A DNA stretch of 64,000 nucleotides from Dasyornis broadbenti (GCA_013397935.1 VZRN01002950.1:714148-778147), one strand, 5' to 3'. Shown: positions 1 to 13,592, numbered from the stretch's first letter. Notes: generated by a model from the letters alone, not told the origin. Numbers and translations: made by a program.

Positions 1-2625
1 CCGCAAACAGAAGGATACACCTATCCTTTCTGCCGTGCTTGGTCCTCAATTCCCATTTTCTGGCTTGTTTTCCATTTCCCCCCTTTCAGCTGTGTAGTCT
101 CCTGCTCCACTGGCACCCTTTTCACTGTGGTCACACCATTAGAGCAGATGAGTTTCACGCAGGTACACAAAGCAGACTGAGAGCTGCCTGCATGAGATAA
201 GAGACCTCCAGAGAGACTGGAGCCTCTTAAGCCCCCTAATCCACCAGGCACGCAAGACTCGCCTCTTGCAAGCAGACCCGACGGAACAACTCACAACAGC
301 TAAGACCTTTCACCAAATTCACACTTTTTGTCTGCATTTTTACAAGCTCATTGCCTATTCAGTGTTATTCTCATTACTTTTGTTTCCTGGGATTTGACAT
401 TCTAAATCTAGGATGTGATCTATTTTGCTTTGTCAGGCATGAGTGAATCAGAAACAAGGCATCTTTTTTCCTTCCCATGTGCAGGGGAATACATTTTGTG
501 AACATATTTCTAGTAAAAGCTGTTGGTGAACATGAACTTGTCTTTTCTTTGTCTACAAAGCCCCATTCCAGTAAAACTGTATAGCTGAATGTGCATTTGT
601 AAAGCACATGCAGGAAGTGACATTAAAAAACAGGAACAAATTCTAATAAACATTCATGAAAACATCCATAATTTAAAACCAGACACCAAGAAACTACAAC
701 AAACACCAGTGAGAAAATTAAAAAAGAGGAAATCTAGGTATTAAAATCACATGGTCAAACTGATTAACAAGTTGCTGATTTAGCCATGTAAGTTAATACT
801 TGTATAATTCAGTAGTGTATCTATCCCAATGATCACTCTACACAGTCATGGCTGGCTGGCTATTCCCATGCAATTGATCTGGAAGCAGTGCTGGCACAGG
901 GGTGACAGATAACTATGTGAGATTAAGGAGCAAGCATTGACCCATCTGAAAACACAATGACGTTCAAAAAGTCTAGCTGAACAATTTACATACCAGATGA
1001 AAATCTCAAACTTGCACTCTGTTAATCCATAGGAACAAAAAATAAAAATAAAAATCAGTAAGAGAAACCAAATCATGAGGCAAGCCCAAGCAACAAACCC
1101 TTTTAACAGAAGACCAGCAGCACAGCATCACACCGGGTGACGTGCAGAAAGCAAAAAACACCAGAGGCGGGACACAGGTGTGCAGTAAACTAATTATAGT
1201 TCTGCATTACAGCTACAAGACCAGGTCAGTGCTTTTTCTAAAACTGAAAAAACCCCAGACGTTGAGATCAGGTTTTGGGACCTCACAGACTATACTGAAA
1301 AAAATTTCAAAGCTTTGTTGTGTTTTCCTTTTTATTTTTTTTCCAGCCCATACCATGAGCTTTAATTCTAATGTCTGAAAAATACCAATATATCCTTTCT
1401 TTTTTTCCCTCTTTCTCCCTTTATACTTCCCCTCTCCTTGATCTTATCTTAATTTCTGAAGAGCCTCCGTGGGGGATATACTCTAATTTTATAACCAAAC
1501 TTACTACACCAAATGACTGATGGTATAAACCTTTTCAGCTTCAACAAAGGCCACAAAACTTTATTAATTGGTAATTGAAGTATGTTATCTTGGGGTTTTT
1601 TTCTCTTTTGTTAAGGTTTGAGTCAAATCTCTTTACTGAGGATTACCAATTCATCCTTATTTCTTGCTCAAATGTTAGCATTCGTACTGGGTCAAGATTT
1701 TTCAAATCATTTTAAGAAAATTAAGCGCCCTATGGCCATTGCCCTTCAAAAAGAACAGATACCTTACTCCCTCAGGAACCTAAAAAATCCTACATGTACT
1801 CAAATCCTTCTCTCAATTACACTGGTGAAGAGGCGGAATTATCCAGAGTGGTTCTGCACATATGCCACAGAGGCCATGAGCTCAGATTTAACTTCTGGAG
1901 AGTGACATGTACAGTATATCTTTCTTGACCTGCAACATTTGAGGAAGTATTGATCAGATTAAACTACTGGACTGGAAATAAGATGGTATTTTGAAGGGAG
2001 ATACATGCATTCATATATAAATAAAGCTATTTAAAGTTACAATACTATTCTACATCAGGGGACAGCATTTCCCCAGCAAATAGCAATGTACCTCACTGCA
2101 GCTGTTCTGACGGTAACTTGGAACACACACTTTATATGAAAGAATTCTTGCAGCTTGCTCCTCCAGCCCACCCAAATGTGGACTGCTGAGATTCCTACAT
2201 ATTCCTCACAACCTGGCCCTCAAATAGAGCATTTGTTTATACATTGAATAAACAAAACAAGGAATCCCTTGAATGCATGGAAGAAAACTTGTTCTAGTAC
2301 AGAAGAAAGTCTAGAAGAACAAGCCTGTTTGGGGAGGAGAGGAAAGTGAAATCAGTAGACATATATAGATAAATTCCATGATCAGGCTTGCAAAAATAAA
2401 TAAAAAACAGTTTCATATGTGCATCTTGTCTGAACTTGTTGGAACTCTTCTGTGAAAGAGCCAATACGATTTAGATAAAGGCTTAGGCTTTAATAAATAA
2501 TTTCCCCTCTCCTCATCTACCTGCTCCATTAATCTGGCCTTTCCTCTCCTGCCAGATCTCCTAAGACATAATCTCCCAGTTGTGACATCAGTGTCTGCTG
2601 CTGTGGGGAATGGTTTGCAATACCA
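1..2625. other. Non-coding AT-rich stretch, no recognised element
   Basis: I see no gene, repeat family or RNA here. Short open frames exist on both strands, but none has a recognisable protein or a convincing pair of splice sites. The minus-strand frame at 21-251 ends in a lysine/glutamine-rich segment and looks mildly protein-like, but the window edge cuts off its context. A frame of 95 codons at 1618-1905 on the plus strand has no recognisable domain. I treat the stretch as intergenic or intronic. Confidence 0.5.
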
Positions 2626-2689
2626 CTAATACAGGATTATAGTCAGCATGTGGCCATGTGTGCCAAGGCAAGCACACAGACGTGGGGAA

Positions 2690-2910
2690 TGATCCTGAGC
2701 TGCATCTAAATGCTTACTTCTGTTCAAGCTCACCTCTGGAATAACATACCCCATAGGGCTGTGGAGCAGCTCTGCAGGAAGACAGTGCCTCCCGGCAGGA
2801 CTAGCCATCCCATTGGCACCGATTCCACACCGGCAGCTGAAATTCTGCATGGTTTCTACATTCAATCTCTTTACAGAAGCAAGTTTGGGAAGCTCGGCTG
2901 GCAGCACTTG
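2690..2910 (-). other. CpG-containing patch with a good minus-strand splice donor; possible exon
   Basis: This short patch is richer in G+C and CpG than its surroundings. On the minus strand an open frame of 93 codons covers it. A consensus-like donor (GAG followed by gtgagc) lies at about 2728-2736, so the last exon base would be near 2734. No equally convincing acceptor was found upstream; the best candidate follows a weak pyrimidine stretch near 2865. The translation has several cysteines but resembles no family I know. A decayed repeat or a lncRNA exon would look the same. Low confidence. Confidence 0.15.
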
Positions 2911-2974
2911 TTACAAGGCCTCATGAAAGTATGTTCCAAGTCTCTGCCTGGCCTCATTTTATTATTATCCTGAT

Positions 2975-5900
2975 TTTCCTATCCAGTATCTACATACCTG
3001 AAAACACATGGATTTTATGAAAGTCATTCCTTCCTTATTTATTCAACAGACTATGTCCGTATCTTTACCGACACATTTATAGAACACAACAAGAGGGAAT
3101 AAATACATCAGAGTAGTTTTCTGACTGAGAACAAGACTCACTTAGTTCAGTGTCCAAAGCTGAACAGCTAAGCCTGGCCGATCTAGCCTGAAAATTTTGC
3201 ATAAAACCCGTGTAAACCTCATCAACATCCAGAGTTTATTCATCACCCAAATGTAAGTGAAACTCTGCCAGAATAACCCTTCCAAATGTACTCAATCTCT
3301 GACACGAGCACAGCATCTACATCTAAAACAGAAGCTATCTGAATTCAAACCTTCCCGTCAAGTAAAAAACAACACAAATACGGGAATCAACTTTCATTAT
3401 TTATGTACAATTGCATGTATGATGATAAACAGGAAAAGCGCATTCCAGTTTTACAAGTATAAATAGTACATCATATACTGTATAAACAGCTCAGCATATA
3501 TATGTATTGGAAACTACTCCTAAAACTAAAATGCCCTTTCAAAAATCATCCACACATCAACCTTGAATAGATGCAGTTCTCGCCACTGCAATTCTCTCTC
3601 CACTTCCAACAGAATATTTTTTAAAGTAATTTTAGGCATAAATAAGGCATAACAAGAATCATCCCCAAAGAAATTTCCTGCTTTTGTCCACAGCCCTTCA
3701 AGGAATATTCTTCTTGCCAGGTATTCATTTATAGAGTTGGTTAGGAATGAGTAATGACAATAACACAAGACATTTTTGGGACACTATGAACCAAATCTTC
3801 ATTATGTGGAAAAACACAAGGAGGCAAAATGAAGAACTAATTCCTGCACACTCTGCAATTCAGAATGGTTTCTCAATCTATGCTCCAAGATGCTTTCATT
3901 TTGTCTGTTACTATAAACCCTTCCAACATAATGAATGATTAAAGCAGCTAGATTACATGGCATATCACATTAATGACCACAAAACAGGTATTTATATCAT
4001 CTGCCCACTTCTCATTTTTATTACCTATAGCACTGCTGACCCCAGTCACCTCCTGAGTGTTATTCCCATAGAACTTACTCTCTACAGTCTGGAGCCAAGA
4101 GGAGTAATGACACCCAGCTTAAAACAAGAGTTATCAGCAATGCCAGGAGTATTCTCTAGTTTGGAACTGCAGCAATACCACTTGTAACTGCACCTACCTC
4201 AGTAACCAGGCGGGCTCTGAAAAGGCTGTTTTCTCAGGTTTTTCACAATAGCATGCTCCTTGACACAGACCAAGAATGGAAAAACTTAATCCCAGAGATA
4301 ACAGATCTCACCAGTTTGTGGAAGTTTGGTAAGAACAGAAACTTGATTAGCAACCCTGCATGCCACCAACATTCAATGCAATCTGTCTTCTTTTCTGAAG
4401 AACAGCATCAGACCTCATAGATTTGCCAGGAAAGAGAGGAGGAAAAACAAAGTGGAGAGATTTTCCGTGGTAGGTCATATCTGAACTTAGATTTGCTGTG
4501 GAGTAGTATGCATAGTATCCACACTGAAGAACTCAGACTGAAGTCAGGTAAGTCCTCAATTAGTTTGTGTGGCATCCAAGTATAATGCCATTGAGAGAGG
4601 AATTATGATATCAAGAGAAGAATTAGCAAGACAATTAGCTCAAAAACTATTTATGGGAATAGCATTTCTCTTCTCTAGAAATTATTTAATCTTGTTTCTA
4701 TTGCATGCCAGCCTTTCCTCGAAGGCCCCTTCCCCATTTTCTCGGCTATATAACAAGAAAAAAACCAAAAATATCACTGATCGCAATTTCAACTATTTAC
4801 AGCACAGTCAATCGCACAAAAACCACGTGTGTCCAGCACATCTGCCACCATCCTACAGGCAAACCAAAAAAAAAGGGGATCCAAGATATGCAACAAGATT
4901 TTGAGCATGTGAGTTGCAACGATGTATTTGCAACTCAGCATCATGGCTATAAGCCACCCTACAGGGGCACAAGCAGATGGCTTGGTATTATTCTCCAGAC
5001 CTTGGATTGCCAAGTAGTAATAGGGCTGTAAATCACCACCTTAAAAAAATCAGACTGGAAGTATAAATGTGTGGGTTTATTTCTCTATCAAAACGTGCAT
5101 GGTATATCTATATTGCTGCCCATTGTACAAATATTTTCTTCTTCAAGAAGCTCTACACACACTGTTCTAGCTTAACAACTGGCCAGCCTCCAGTAGCCCA
5201 GAGAAGTAGCTCTTGCTTGCAGACATTAGTCAGAAATGTAAGCCACATTGCAGAAGGAAGAGACTGAACATGGATTCAGATTCTCTAAATGTTGAATGGA
5301 ATACTTCAGATCACCTCAGCTCTCAAACTACCAAGATCTTATCAGATATATATGAAATATAGCTGAGAAAATATTACTTTCTCTCTACTCCTCAAAAGAG
5401 TTAAATCTCTTCTTAACTCCTGAACTCTCTACTGCTTATACAACACTCTGGGCTATAACTAACTCCAGACTCCCGCCAAACTGCACTGCACTTTTCTAGC
5501 TTATCTCTGCCCACTCCAAAGATCACTGAAGTCAGTAAAATGCTATCTTTTGAGACCAATGGCTGTGGATCAGGATTTGTAGACTCCAAGAAGCTGTACC
5601 CAAGCTCTTATCTGGGGTTTTTTTGTTGTTGTTTTCTTTTTTCTGTAGATTAATTCAGGCCATTGAAACTGAGGCATTTTAGAGAATATCGATGTTAATC
5701 TGGGGGTGGGGGGAAGCAGAGGTGGCAGCACTGAATAATTAAACTTAAGTACCCTATTAAAGGATGAATTATTTAATCTCTATCTTGTTATAAAACAGAG
5801 AATAAAATGTAAAAGGACTGATTTCAATAGATGCTGCTGGTAATCTTTCACAACTGAAAAACTGAAACTGAAGAAATAATTTTTTTCCAAGTAGGTTATA

Positions 5901-7560
5901 GACCAAAAGTTGATGAGAAATTCTAAATTATGGCTCAACAGGGAACCTAAAAAGAGAACTTGATCACAAATTGCGTAAACTTTTGAAGAGGCAAGGGGAG
6001 AGAAAACACTACTTCTGCAGAGCTAGAAAGACAACAATATTATTAAACACATGAAAAATGAGATCCAAATTCAGAGTTTCTATAACTGCTGATGTCCCAA
6101 AGATATATTAGATTTCCTTTTTATCCTCACTTCCTCGCCAAAAGGTATAAATGTCACCTTCACTTCCTTCTCCGTCTTCGCAAGGTCAGGGAGCTTTACA
6201 CCCTTCTTCCTGGGATGACTGTGAAACTTGCCTGTTCAGCACACTGCCACAGAGACTATTGATCTCTGCAGTTGTACCAAAGTCACTGAGAGCCCCCTAG
6301 AAAAGAGTTAGTTGGAGAAGTCTGCCCAACTAGAAGAACATAGGCAGGAAAAATATCTGAAAGTAAATGTGATTATGGATGGGGTTTCAAGAATCGTCCC
6401 CTGGAAGAATTTTGAGAAAGAATGATGAAAACCAAAAATGCATGCTGTTTTGGTGGTGATCAAATTCAAAGGAAAGATACTAATAAACTATTCAGTCAAC
6501 ACCTAACTTGTCCCGAGGTTAGCCCAACAAGGATGAGAATGCCTGTATTTCAGTATGGTTATTGTAACAAGCTTTAAGCATGAGTCCCCTCAAAACTTGC
6601 CTGAATGCCTTCAAAGAAGAGAGAATGCTAATGCTGTAAGGCCAAATGATAAGATTCTAAAGCCAGTACTGAAATCGGTTTCTTAATCACTCTTTAATAG
6701 CAAATTGGTTTTTGGAAGTCCACTAACTTAAAATCACCAAGATTTTAAATACTAGCCCTGAATGAAAGATATTGGAAGATATTCTTTGCTATTAAATCTA
6801 TTTATAGACTCAAAATTTAGCCTAGTTTTTAATTCTCACTGATATGCCCAACAAGACAATTAAAGTGTTTTTGCAGAGAGAACAGTTTTCTTAATAAGCA
6901 GTTCAGATACCAAAATCTCCAGTCTGTTCATAACTGCTTCATTAGCACATTCAGCTTAGGAGTTAGGAACAATTGCTTACTTGAATTACTTACCTAGCTT
7001 AGACCTTCTTTTTTCCAGAAAAGTTAAAAATTAAAGATTAATCTAAATTAAATGCATTTATCCTCCTGCATTATAAACTTGGAGGAAAAATTAAGAGATC
7101 CTGAGATGTAAAAAGCACTGACATTTAGAATCACCAGCACCATCTAACACTGAAATCAATGAAAGCATTAATCTGGGGGAATTATTCCATGAACCAGTGA
7201 GCGGATGGCTAAATCTTCTCAGTAACACATTCAGGGCCTCCCTGACAATACAGCACTCTGATTTTCAGTTTAGGAAACAAAGGGAACAGGCAAAATATAA
7301 GAGCTATAGGTAAGCATAAATTCAGATTAGGAATAAAAAGGCAATTCGGATTTTTCTTATCACAACAAAAAGCTCCAACCTGGCTTACTCCTTGTGTTCT
7401 TGCATGGATGACACCATGACATTGCCAAGTGTAGCATGTTGCACTTGGAATTGGGCCTACCCAACTGCATTAAAATTCTGATTCAGAACATTAAAGATTA
7501 GATTTATAGCCTATCCTATATTGACTACAGAAACACTGTCAAACTAAAACCAGAGGCTTT
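2975..7560. other. Non-coding AT-rich stretch
   Basis: No gene or recognised young repeat is visible. A few segments (near 4020-4100 and 5515-5590, with phrases such as 'cactgaagtcagtaaaatg') recall very old interspersed repeats seen across amniotes, but they are too diverged to delimit by eye. A T-rich patch with a GTT repeat lies at 5618-5645. The rest looks like unique sequence. Confidence 0.45.
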
Positions 7561-7849
7561 GACATCACTCTATGAGTAAGAGCACAAGAGCAATAGCAGT
7601 TCTGTGTCAGCCACAAATGTGACATTTTTCAGGTGCAGGGAAGGGAATGAGTGGATGCATCCGCGCTCGCCTGAGCAGACAGGCAGGCACATACACAAAG
7701 ACACAAATCCACCCTTGTGCCAGCAGTTACTGCTCTGTCTTCCTGGGGAAGCTGCAGCCATTTATGCTGATTTGCTCTGCAGATACTTTCACAACCAGGT
7801 GAACCTGTATACCAAATCCACAGAACCATAAAATCCAGTGGAGCAGTGC

Positions 7850-8790
7850 CAGTTTGCAGCAGAGGAGAATCTGAATCTTGCTGTACGTTTGACTGAAGGG
7901 TTTTATGAGGGAGGGAATTCCTTTCTTTCAGCTTATTTAAATGACCTGCAGTTACTATGGTTACTCTTAAGGCATTTGAAATCTGACTGCATGATGCAAT
8001 TGGTGAAATGACAAGGCACAAAAATTGATGTTCCTGTGAAAAAGGCTGTTCACCCAGGACAGAAACCCAAAGACTGTAAATAGCTGTTGGTGAGGATCCC
8101 ATATTTAGCCCATTGGCTTCACCTCAAACACTTTCAGTTCCATCAAATTAGCATTTCCACTGTAGCTCTCTTGGTGACATGGGGCACAAGTGCTTTTGTT
8201 TCAACAAAGCTCACTGTGTGAAGTTCACTCCACTGAGGCTTTAAGACAATAGAGAAATGCCATTCAAAGAGCAGGAAACAATGAGCTATTATCTCTCTCA
8301 TTTAGCTGGCCTATCTATCAGACAGAGAGCAAGAAAATCTTGTTGCTTTAACAAATTATGTCATAAACTGCAAAAGAGGCTGCAAACACTCTCTCATCCT
8401 GCTACGGCTGCATTAGCTGAGTGTCAAGGAGACTTTCTCTGAGTGTTTGGGCTTGTCCATTTTCCCTCATAGGCTTTATGAAAATACTGCATCCAGCACT
8501 CTAACAACAGCCACGTTAAGCTATAATGAGTTAATGAGCAGAATATGGGAACACAGAAGCAGCCACTGATCTCTCTCGAGAACAGTTACTTATACAATTA
8601 CCAGTGCAGGTATTTTCAGCCTAATAAAACCTGTTACCTTAATAATGCAGAAAGTGATGGTGTAACTTTTTTTCCCCACATTCATTTTAATTCAATAACT
8701 TGCCCCAGGCTGACTCAATAGCTTATCATTTCTTTTTCATCCTTAGCCTGGTATCATGTGTGACAACAAAACAAGGAAACAGGTGGAGGA
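7850..8790. promoter_or_regulatory. Candidate conserved non-coding element (enhancer-like)
   Basis: The stretch has no repeat signature. Its even base composition and clusters of homeodomain-type core sites (for example 'aatgagttaatgagcag' near 8525-8541, and TTAAT and ATTA cores around 8300-8700) are typical of vertebrate developmental enhancers. A 157-codon open frame crosses part of it on the minus strand (7629-8102) but has no recognisable domain. Conservation cannot be seen from one sequence, so the call is a guess from texture. An alignment to chicken and crocodile would settle it. Confidence 0.2.
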
Positions 8791-10390
8791 AGAAGGAATT
8801 GTTTGTTAAATGAAATCTAAATGATGGATTCAGATAGATGTTTTCCATTATTTAAAAGAACTGAAGAGTTACTTTTCCAAACGACAAGAGTACAATACTG
8901 ATTTCAAAAACCACAAATCTAATGCAAAACAGAAAGATAATTCTGCTTTTTTTTATTCAGCAACTATGACCTAAGTTGAGGATGTTGTTTTGCCCTGTAG
9001 CAGAGGCTGCCATGATGACACCTCCAGTAAGGCATGGAATTGCCATTTCCAGCCTTCATCCTACATCACTGATGCCCCTGAGAGCAGGGCCACTGACTTC
9101 ACAGGTCTAAGGATTAAACCTTTAGGTCTCAGCACAGTTGCCACTTACCACAGGAGTAATACCAACTGAAGGTTTCTGGCAGCAAGGGATACAAAAGTTC
9201 ATGGTTAAAAGCTGTTCACTTGGCCTTCTGAAGCTTCCACTTCTGATACTACCTCTCAAAAGCTGTGCCATGTTAATAAATTTGTAATCAATAAGGTGTC
9301 CAGTGTCCCCTCAAATAAAAAGCAAAATTGTAGAACAAAATCAAAGATCTTTGAATGAAGTCTCAAGAGAGACAGGACTCAATGTTAAGTTACATTTCAA
9401 TAAAAATGTCATCTCTAGGACTCAGAAGCTGCACTCCAAATGACGGGTGATCCCTTCTGACTCATCATCTCCAGTACATGTCCTTAGCTCACCAAACACC
9501 TTTTTAATCTGATGCTTTCAACTTTAACAGCAGTTTCTTGCTAAACCCATTTTAGTTACTCCCTCTAAAACTACGTACTTATGTCAGTATTGTTTTAGAA
9601 CTTTGTAAAAACTCCTTCTAGACCACTGTGTTTGCAGGACTCAAGGCACCTGTTCCTTTCTTTACAACACTACGTCAACGGCAGAAGGCCAGAATCCACA
9701 GACAAAGCTCCACTAGACTCTGCAGTGCCAAGAAATATTTGTACTATTCAGTTTCACCAGATATTAACTGCTGCTTAAAATGGAAAGTAAAATGCACTCC
9801 AGCCAAGCCTTTGTACTGAAAATCTGGGATGTAACAACACACTGAACCAAGCAAAGCAAGAACCATGTCCTTAAACACACCTCGCACTCCTAATGGTTAG
9901 CGAAGCCCCAGATCCTTTGCATGTTTAATGTAGGGATCGTTACCTCTGCATATGCAGGTCATGTAAAGGCAGGAAGGTGGGCTGAGTGAAGGGGCCCTAA
10001 AGGCTTCTCCAAGCTTTTGGATAGCATGCTGTATTGTTAAGCAGCAGCAGGAGTATGAGTACCCTGGATGTGCAGCATCTGTTTGTGTGTCAGCAGGCAG
10101 AAGATGACTGGCTAGGCTACAGAATAAGCAACAGGAGTCCTTGCTTTGCCAGTCCAGTCTTACCTTACAGAAAAGCAGATGAGGAAGAACTCTCTTCATT
10201 CCCTGTGCCCTCCAGGTTACTGCAGCTAAAGACTGAACTCAGCACTGAGTGATTCAGCTCTGGAGAGCAGCTGATCAACTGACAGTTCAGAAAGATAAAG
10301 AAATGTTCAGGGAAATCATCACAGAATAAAATCCTATTTCTAATAAAAAAATACATGGTCTATTAAACTGTGTGACTTAAACTCTTAAAG
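8790..10390. other. Non-coding stretch, nothing recognised
   Basis: I see no gene or element. If the exon-like ORF just above this interval were a terminal exon of a minus-strand transcript, this stretch would hold its 3' untranslated region. A minus-strand ATTAAA (plus-strand TTTAAT) near 9925-9930 would be a possible variant polyadenylation signal, but that motif is common by chance. Confidence 0.4.
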
Positions 10391-10393
10391 TCA

Positions 10394-10630
10394 CACTAAC
10401 AGCCTCATCATGATTCCCAGCATTTGTATTTCCTCTGGATTACAAGAACTGAAGTCATTCTTTGATTCTAAAATAGCAATTGTACTTCTCAGAAGATATG
10501 GCAAACCACCATCATAAACACAACAAGTATCTTTGATCACACAAATTTTAGCTACATCATAATCTCTCACACACTCTCGTATGTAAGTCTTGCCGTCCAT
10601 TTCCACAGGCTCTTTCTCAAAACTGTTATG
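10394..10630 (-). other. Exon-like open reading frame with a strong acceptor, unidentified
   Basis: Read on the minus strand, a long pyrimidine tract (about 10635-10680) ends in a consensus acceptor, placing the first exon base at 10630. From there one frame stays open for 78 codons, from a His-Asn-Ser-Phe-Glu start, and ends with a TGA just after Met-Met-Arg-Leu-Leu-Val. Most codons begin with a purine, and Asp, Glu and Lys are frequent, as in real coding sequence. I do not recognise the protein. It could be a terminal exon, an exon whose donor I overlook (a weak gtgaga lies near 10570-10580), or a chance frame behind a fortuitous acceptor. No transcript evidence is available. Confidence 0.25.
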
Positions 10631-10639
10631 CTACAGCAT

Positions 10640-11935
10640 TAGGAAAAGAAATAGGAGTGAGGGCAGGGGAGCAGACAGAAAAATTCCCATTAAAAATATA
10701 CTCTGGAAGGCCATTACTGTATCAATCAAACAGCAGAATTAATAGAGTGTTGATTTAGGGGATTTATTTCCCAAACATTAGAGTCAACATTTCCAGCTTT
10801 TCTAAGAACTATTTGATAATTTGAGAGCTTAAGATGCTGCTTTTGCAACCCAGACCAGCAGTATTGATGCTACTCTTTTGCTTCTGTCTCCTTCACAGCA
10901 GTTTTCTATCTAGGACTCCAGGATGCAATGGACAGGCCACAGCAGACACTGAAAACAATCCCTGAACTTATTCATACAAGGTGCTGGAAATTAAATGATT
11001 AATCAGCCATCATGCAGAATGCTTCAGTGGGGTTTGTACCACTGACCCTGAATGCTAATGCTGCCAAACTGCTCTTTTACATCTGTATACGGTTCTCAAC
11101 CTGTAGGAAGAGTGGATAATCCATCATATCAGGTATATGGCTGATGAAACATTTTTAAAAACCCAGCAATTGTACACCACTGGAATCACCAGAATGGGAA
11201 AATAGAATACCTTTGTGTTCCATTTGCTTCTTTCCTTGTAGTTGCTTTTAAATTGAAGTGGTATTTCTCCCCACAGTCCAGACACTTTCATCTCACGTTC
11301 CACAATCTCTGCTTATGTGCTGCTTAGGTGTTTCTCACTGTATTTGCTCTGGCCAAAGTCGTGCTGGCACAACTGGAAGTTAAACTCATATAGTGACTAC
11401 AAATTTAAGTTCAAGATTAGCAAGATCATTTCACTGATGTTACTGAAAAATAAAGGACCTAAGTGTGTCTGTAAATCCTCTTATTTTCCTGGAGTGATGT
11501 CAGCAGGGAACATTTCAGTATTATTCTCAAAACTAAAGAGCAAAGGACACAGAGCCACTAAAAGGCAGGGCAGGGATATAGTAGGGAACTGGCAAATCCA
11601 CATAATCAAGAAATGCAGATTTTGACAACAATTCTATCCCTCATTTATCTCATGTTACCTAAGAAGCCTCTTCCAAAAGAAAATCACATTGTGAGCATTT
11701 GCTTGTATTTCAGTATCTTGATTAATTTATGAGGTTCCCATGAATTTGGGACCTAATATGAAGGCAGGGTATTGAGCATGTTTCCATGCTAAAACATCTG
11801 ACAGTCCTAGATGTCATTAGAAACCTCAGAGCATCTGCATTTGGAACATTCTCCAGCAGCACTTCTGGAAAGGCATTGAAAGCAAATGTTCTTTTCATCC
11901 CTTTCTTAGAAAGCCTTACAGATAACTAAAATTCC
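10640..11935. other. Non-coding stretch, nothing recognised
   Basis: Several short open frames are present, including 102 codons on the plus strand at 11317-11625, but none shows a known domain. No repeat family is recognisable before the CR1 fragment that follows. Confidence 0.45.
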
Positions 11936-11939
11936 TTGG

Positions 11940-12178
11940 AATAATACAAGCAATAGGACAGGAGGAAATGGCCTCAAGTTGTGCCAGGGGAGGTCTAGCT
12001 TGGATATTTTGAAAAATTCAAGCACTGAAACAGGCTCACCACCATCTCTGGAGACATTTAAAAGGTGTCTAGATGTGTCATTTAGGGACATGGTTCAGTG
12101 ATGGACTTGGCACTACCAGGTTAATGCTTGGACTCAATGATCTTAGAGGTCTTTTCCAACCTTAGTGAATGATTCTTA
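11940..12178 (+). mobile_element. CR1 LINE, truncated 3' end
   Basis: The stretch matches the avian CR1 3' region in the sense orientation. Diagnostic phrases are 'ggaaatggcctcaagttgtg' near 11965, a segment on clinical-looking 'ggacatggttcagtgatgg' near 12087-12105, and the ending 'gatcttagaggtcttttcc' before an eroded 'gattctta' in place of the usual 8-bp tail repeats. The copy is 5' truncated, as almost all CR1 insertions are. It has two small internal deletions (around 12015 and 12035). It has no coding capacity. The orientation and family are clear; the exact subfamily and the 5' edge are not. Confidence 0.88.
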
Positions 12179-12179
12179 C

Positions 12180-13590
12180 ATACCACAGGTATAGGTTAAA
12201 ACAGATATCTATTTGCATAATATATACAAAACAGGTATCTATTAATTTATCTATAATTACATGAGCTCCCTAATATTACACCACAGGTGCAGGACAAATT
12301 ACTATGCACACAGCACCAAGGACTTTATGGAAATACATTAATTACAAATGAGAATCAGAATATCACTTAGCATTTAATCTTTTCTTCTGATCCAGAATAA
12401 AAGAAATGAGACTCTATCCCTCCACATGCATGTGTACAGGTGCATGCAGACACTTTTCCTTGCCTGCCGATAAAAGAGAGATACGTCTCAAGAAGGGCCC
12501 TTCAGTACCCTGACAGCTTTGACAGTCACTGTCATTACAGCTTATCAAAAGAGGACATAGCATGATACCAGTATGTAAAAATCTCTTCCCCACTTCTGCC
12601 CTTTCCTTGACATTTCTTATCATTTGTTGCCAACACTCCTTTACATTGTAGGATTATCACTGACAGACATCATTTCAGAGTGAAATTTATAACAAATTAA
12701 AGACCTGGCTTTCTTCTGTCATCACTAATTCAGAGAACCATGAGTTTCATAAAAGCACAAAATTCACTAAAGGTCACATCCACTGTCCAAAGAAGTCAAA
12801 ACTGTATTTCCAATGAATTAAAATCTGATGAGTATGGATGAAACCCTAAAACTATAATAGGAAACATATTTCATTAAGAGATCACTTAAGAAGACCATAA
12901 CCCACTCCAAGGACTAATTTGAAAGGTCTTTATTTTAAAAGAAACTTTATGGTATGACCAGTTTTACTAGTAAATTGTATGGTCCCTTTGAGAGACTTTG
13001 TCTTGCATCTTACCTGAGGGTGAAGCTGCAATGACAGCAGCTACAAAGAAATCACAAGCTGGGTAGATTTATGTTTACAGAAACTAGAAAAGTGCTAACA
13101 AGGGAAACGGTACTTTTCACAGGTTCAAAGCAGAGCTTTTCTCGTTTTGGTTTTAAGTCTGGTTTGCTCAGAATCAATCTTTTAATTTCCTCCTAACTCT
13201 TCCCCCCAGTCCTGTCTTTTCTTGTGTGTAAATGAAGACCTAGAGAAGATCCATGTTTGCAGGCCCATGCCCACCTTTTCTGAAAATGAATAAACAAACA
13301 TTAATAAAAACCAGACATTTTAAATATTTATTAGTATGCACATTGAATTAAATGGGCTCTCTTCAACTAGCTCTAAGGGTTTTTGCTCACCTCACATGAA
13401 ATTTTTTCAGACAGATTAAATAGTCTTCTACACTGACATTAGACCCATTTGCTTCAGCAATGAACACACTACGATGCATTTGTAGACTAAGGTAGGAGGA
13501 GCTCACACTGAGTCCACTATTTGTTATAAATCTCAAAAATACTTCTGGGTATCAGGTTCCACCAAAATTTTACTTGCTAAAGAAGATTTA
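12180..13590. other. Non-coding stretch, nothing recognised
   Basis: AT-rich sequence. A short stretch at 12180-12250 repeats the motif 'acaggtatctatt' loosely (two imperfect copies, about 12187 and 12230). A minus-strand frame at 12414-12623 has some codon-like texture and crosses a possible acceptor near 12473, but resembles nothing known. Confidence 0.4.
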
Positions 13591-13592
13591 GT

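Noticed and set aside
7629..8102. A 157-codon minus-strand open frame
   Set aside because: No recognisable domain or purine-first codon pattern, and frames of this length are expected by chance in 64 kb read in six frames.
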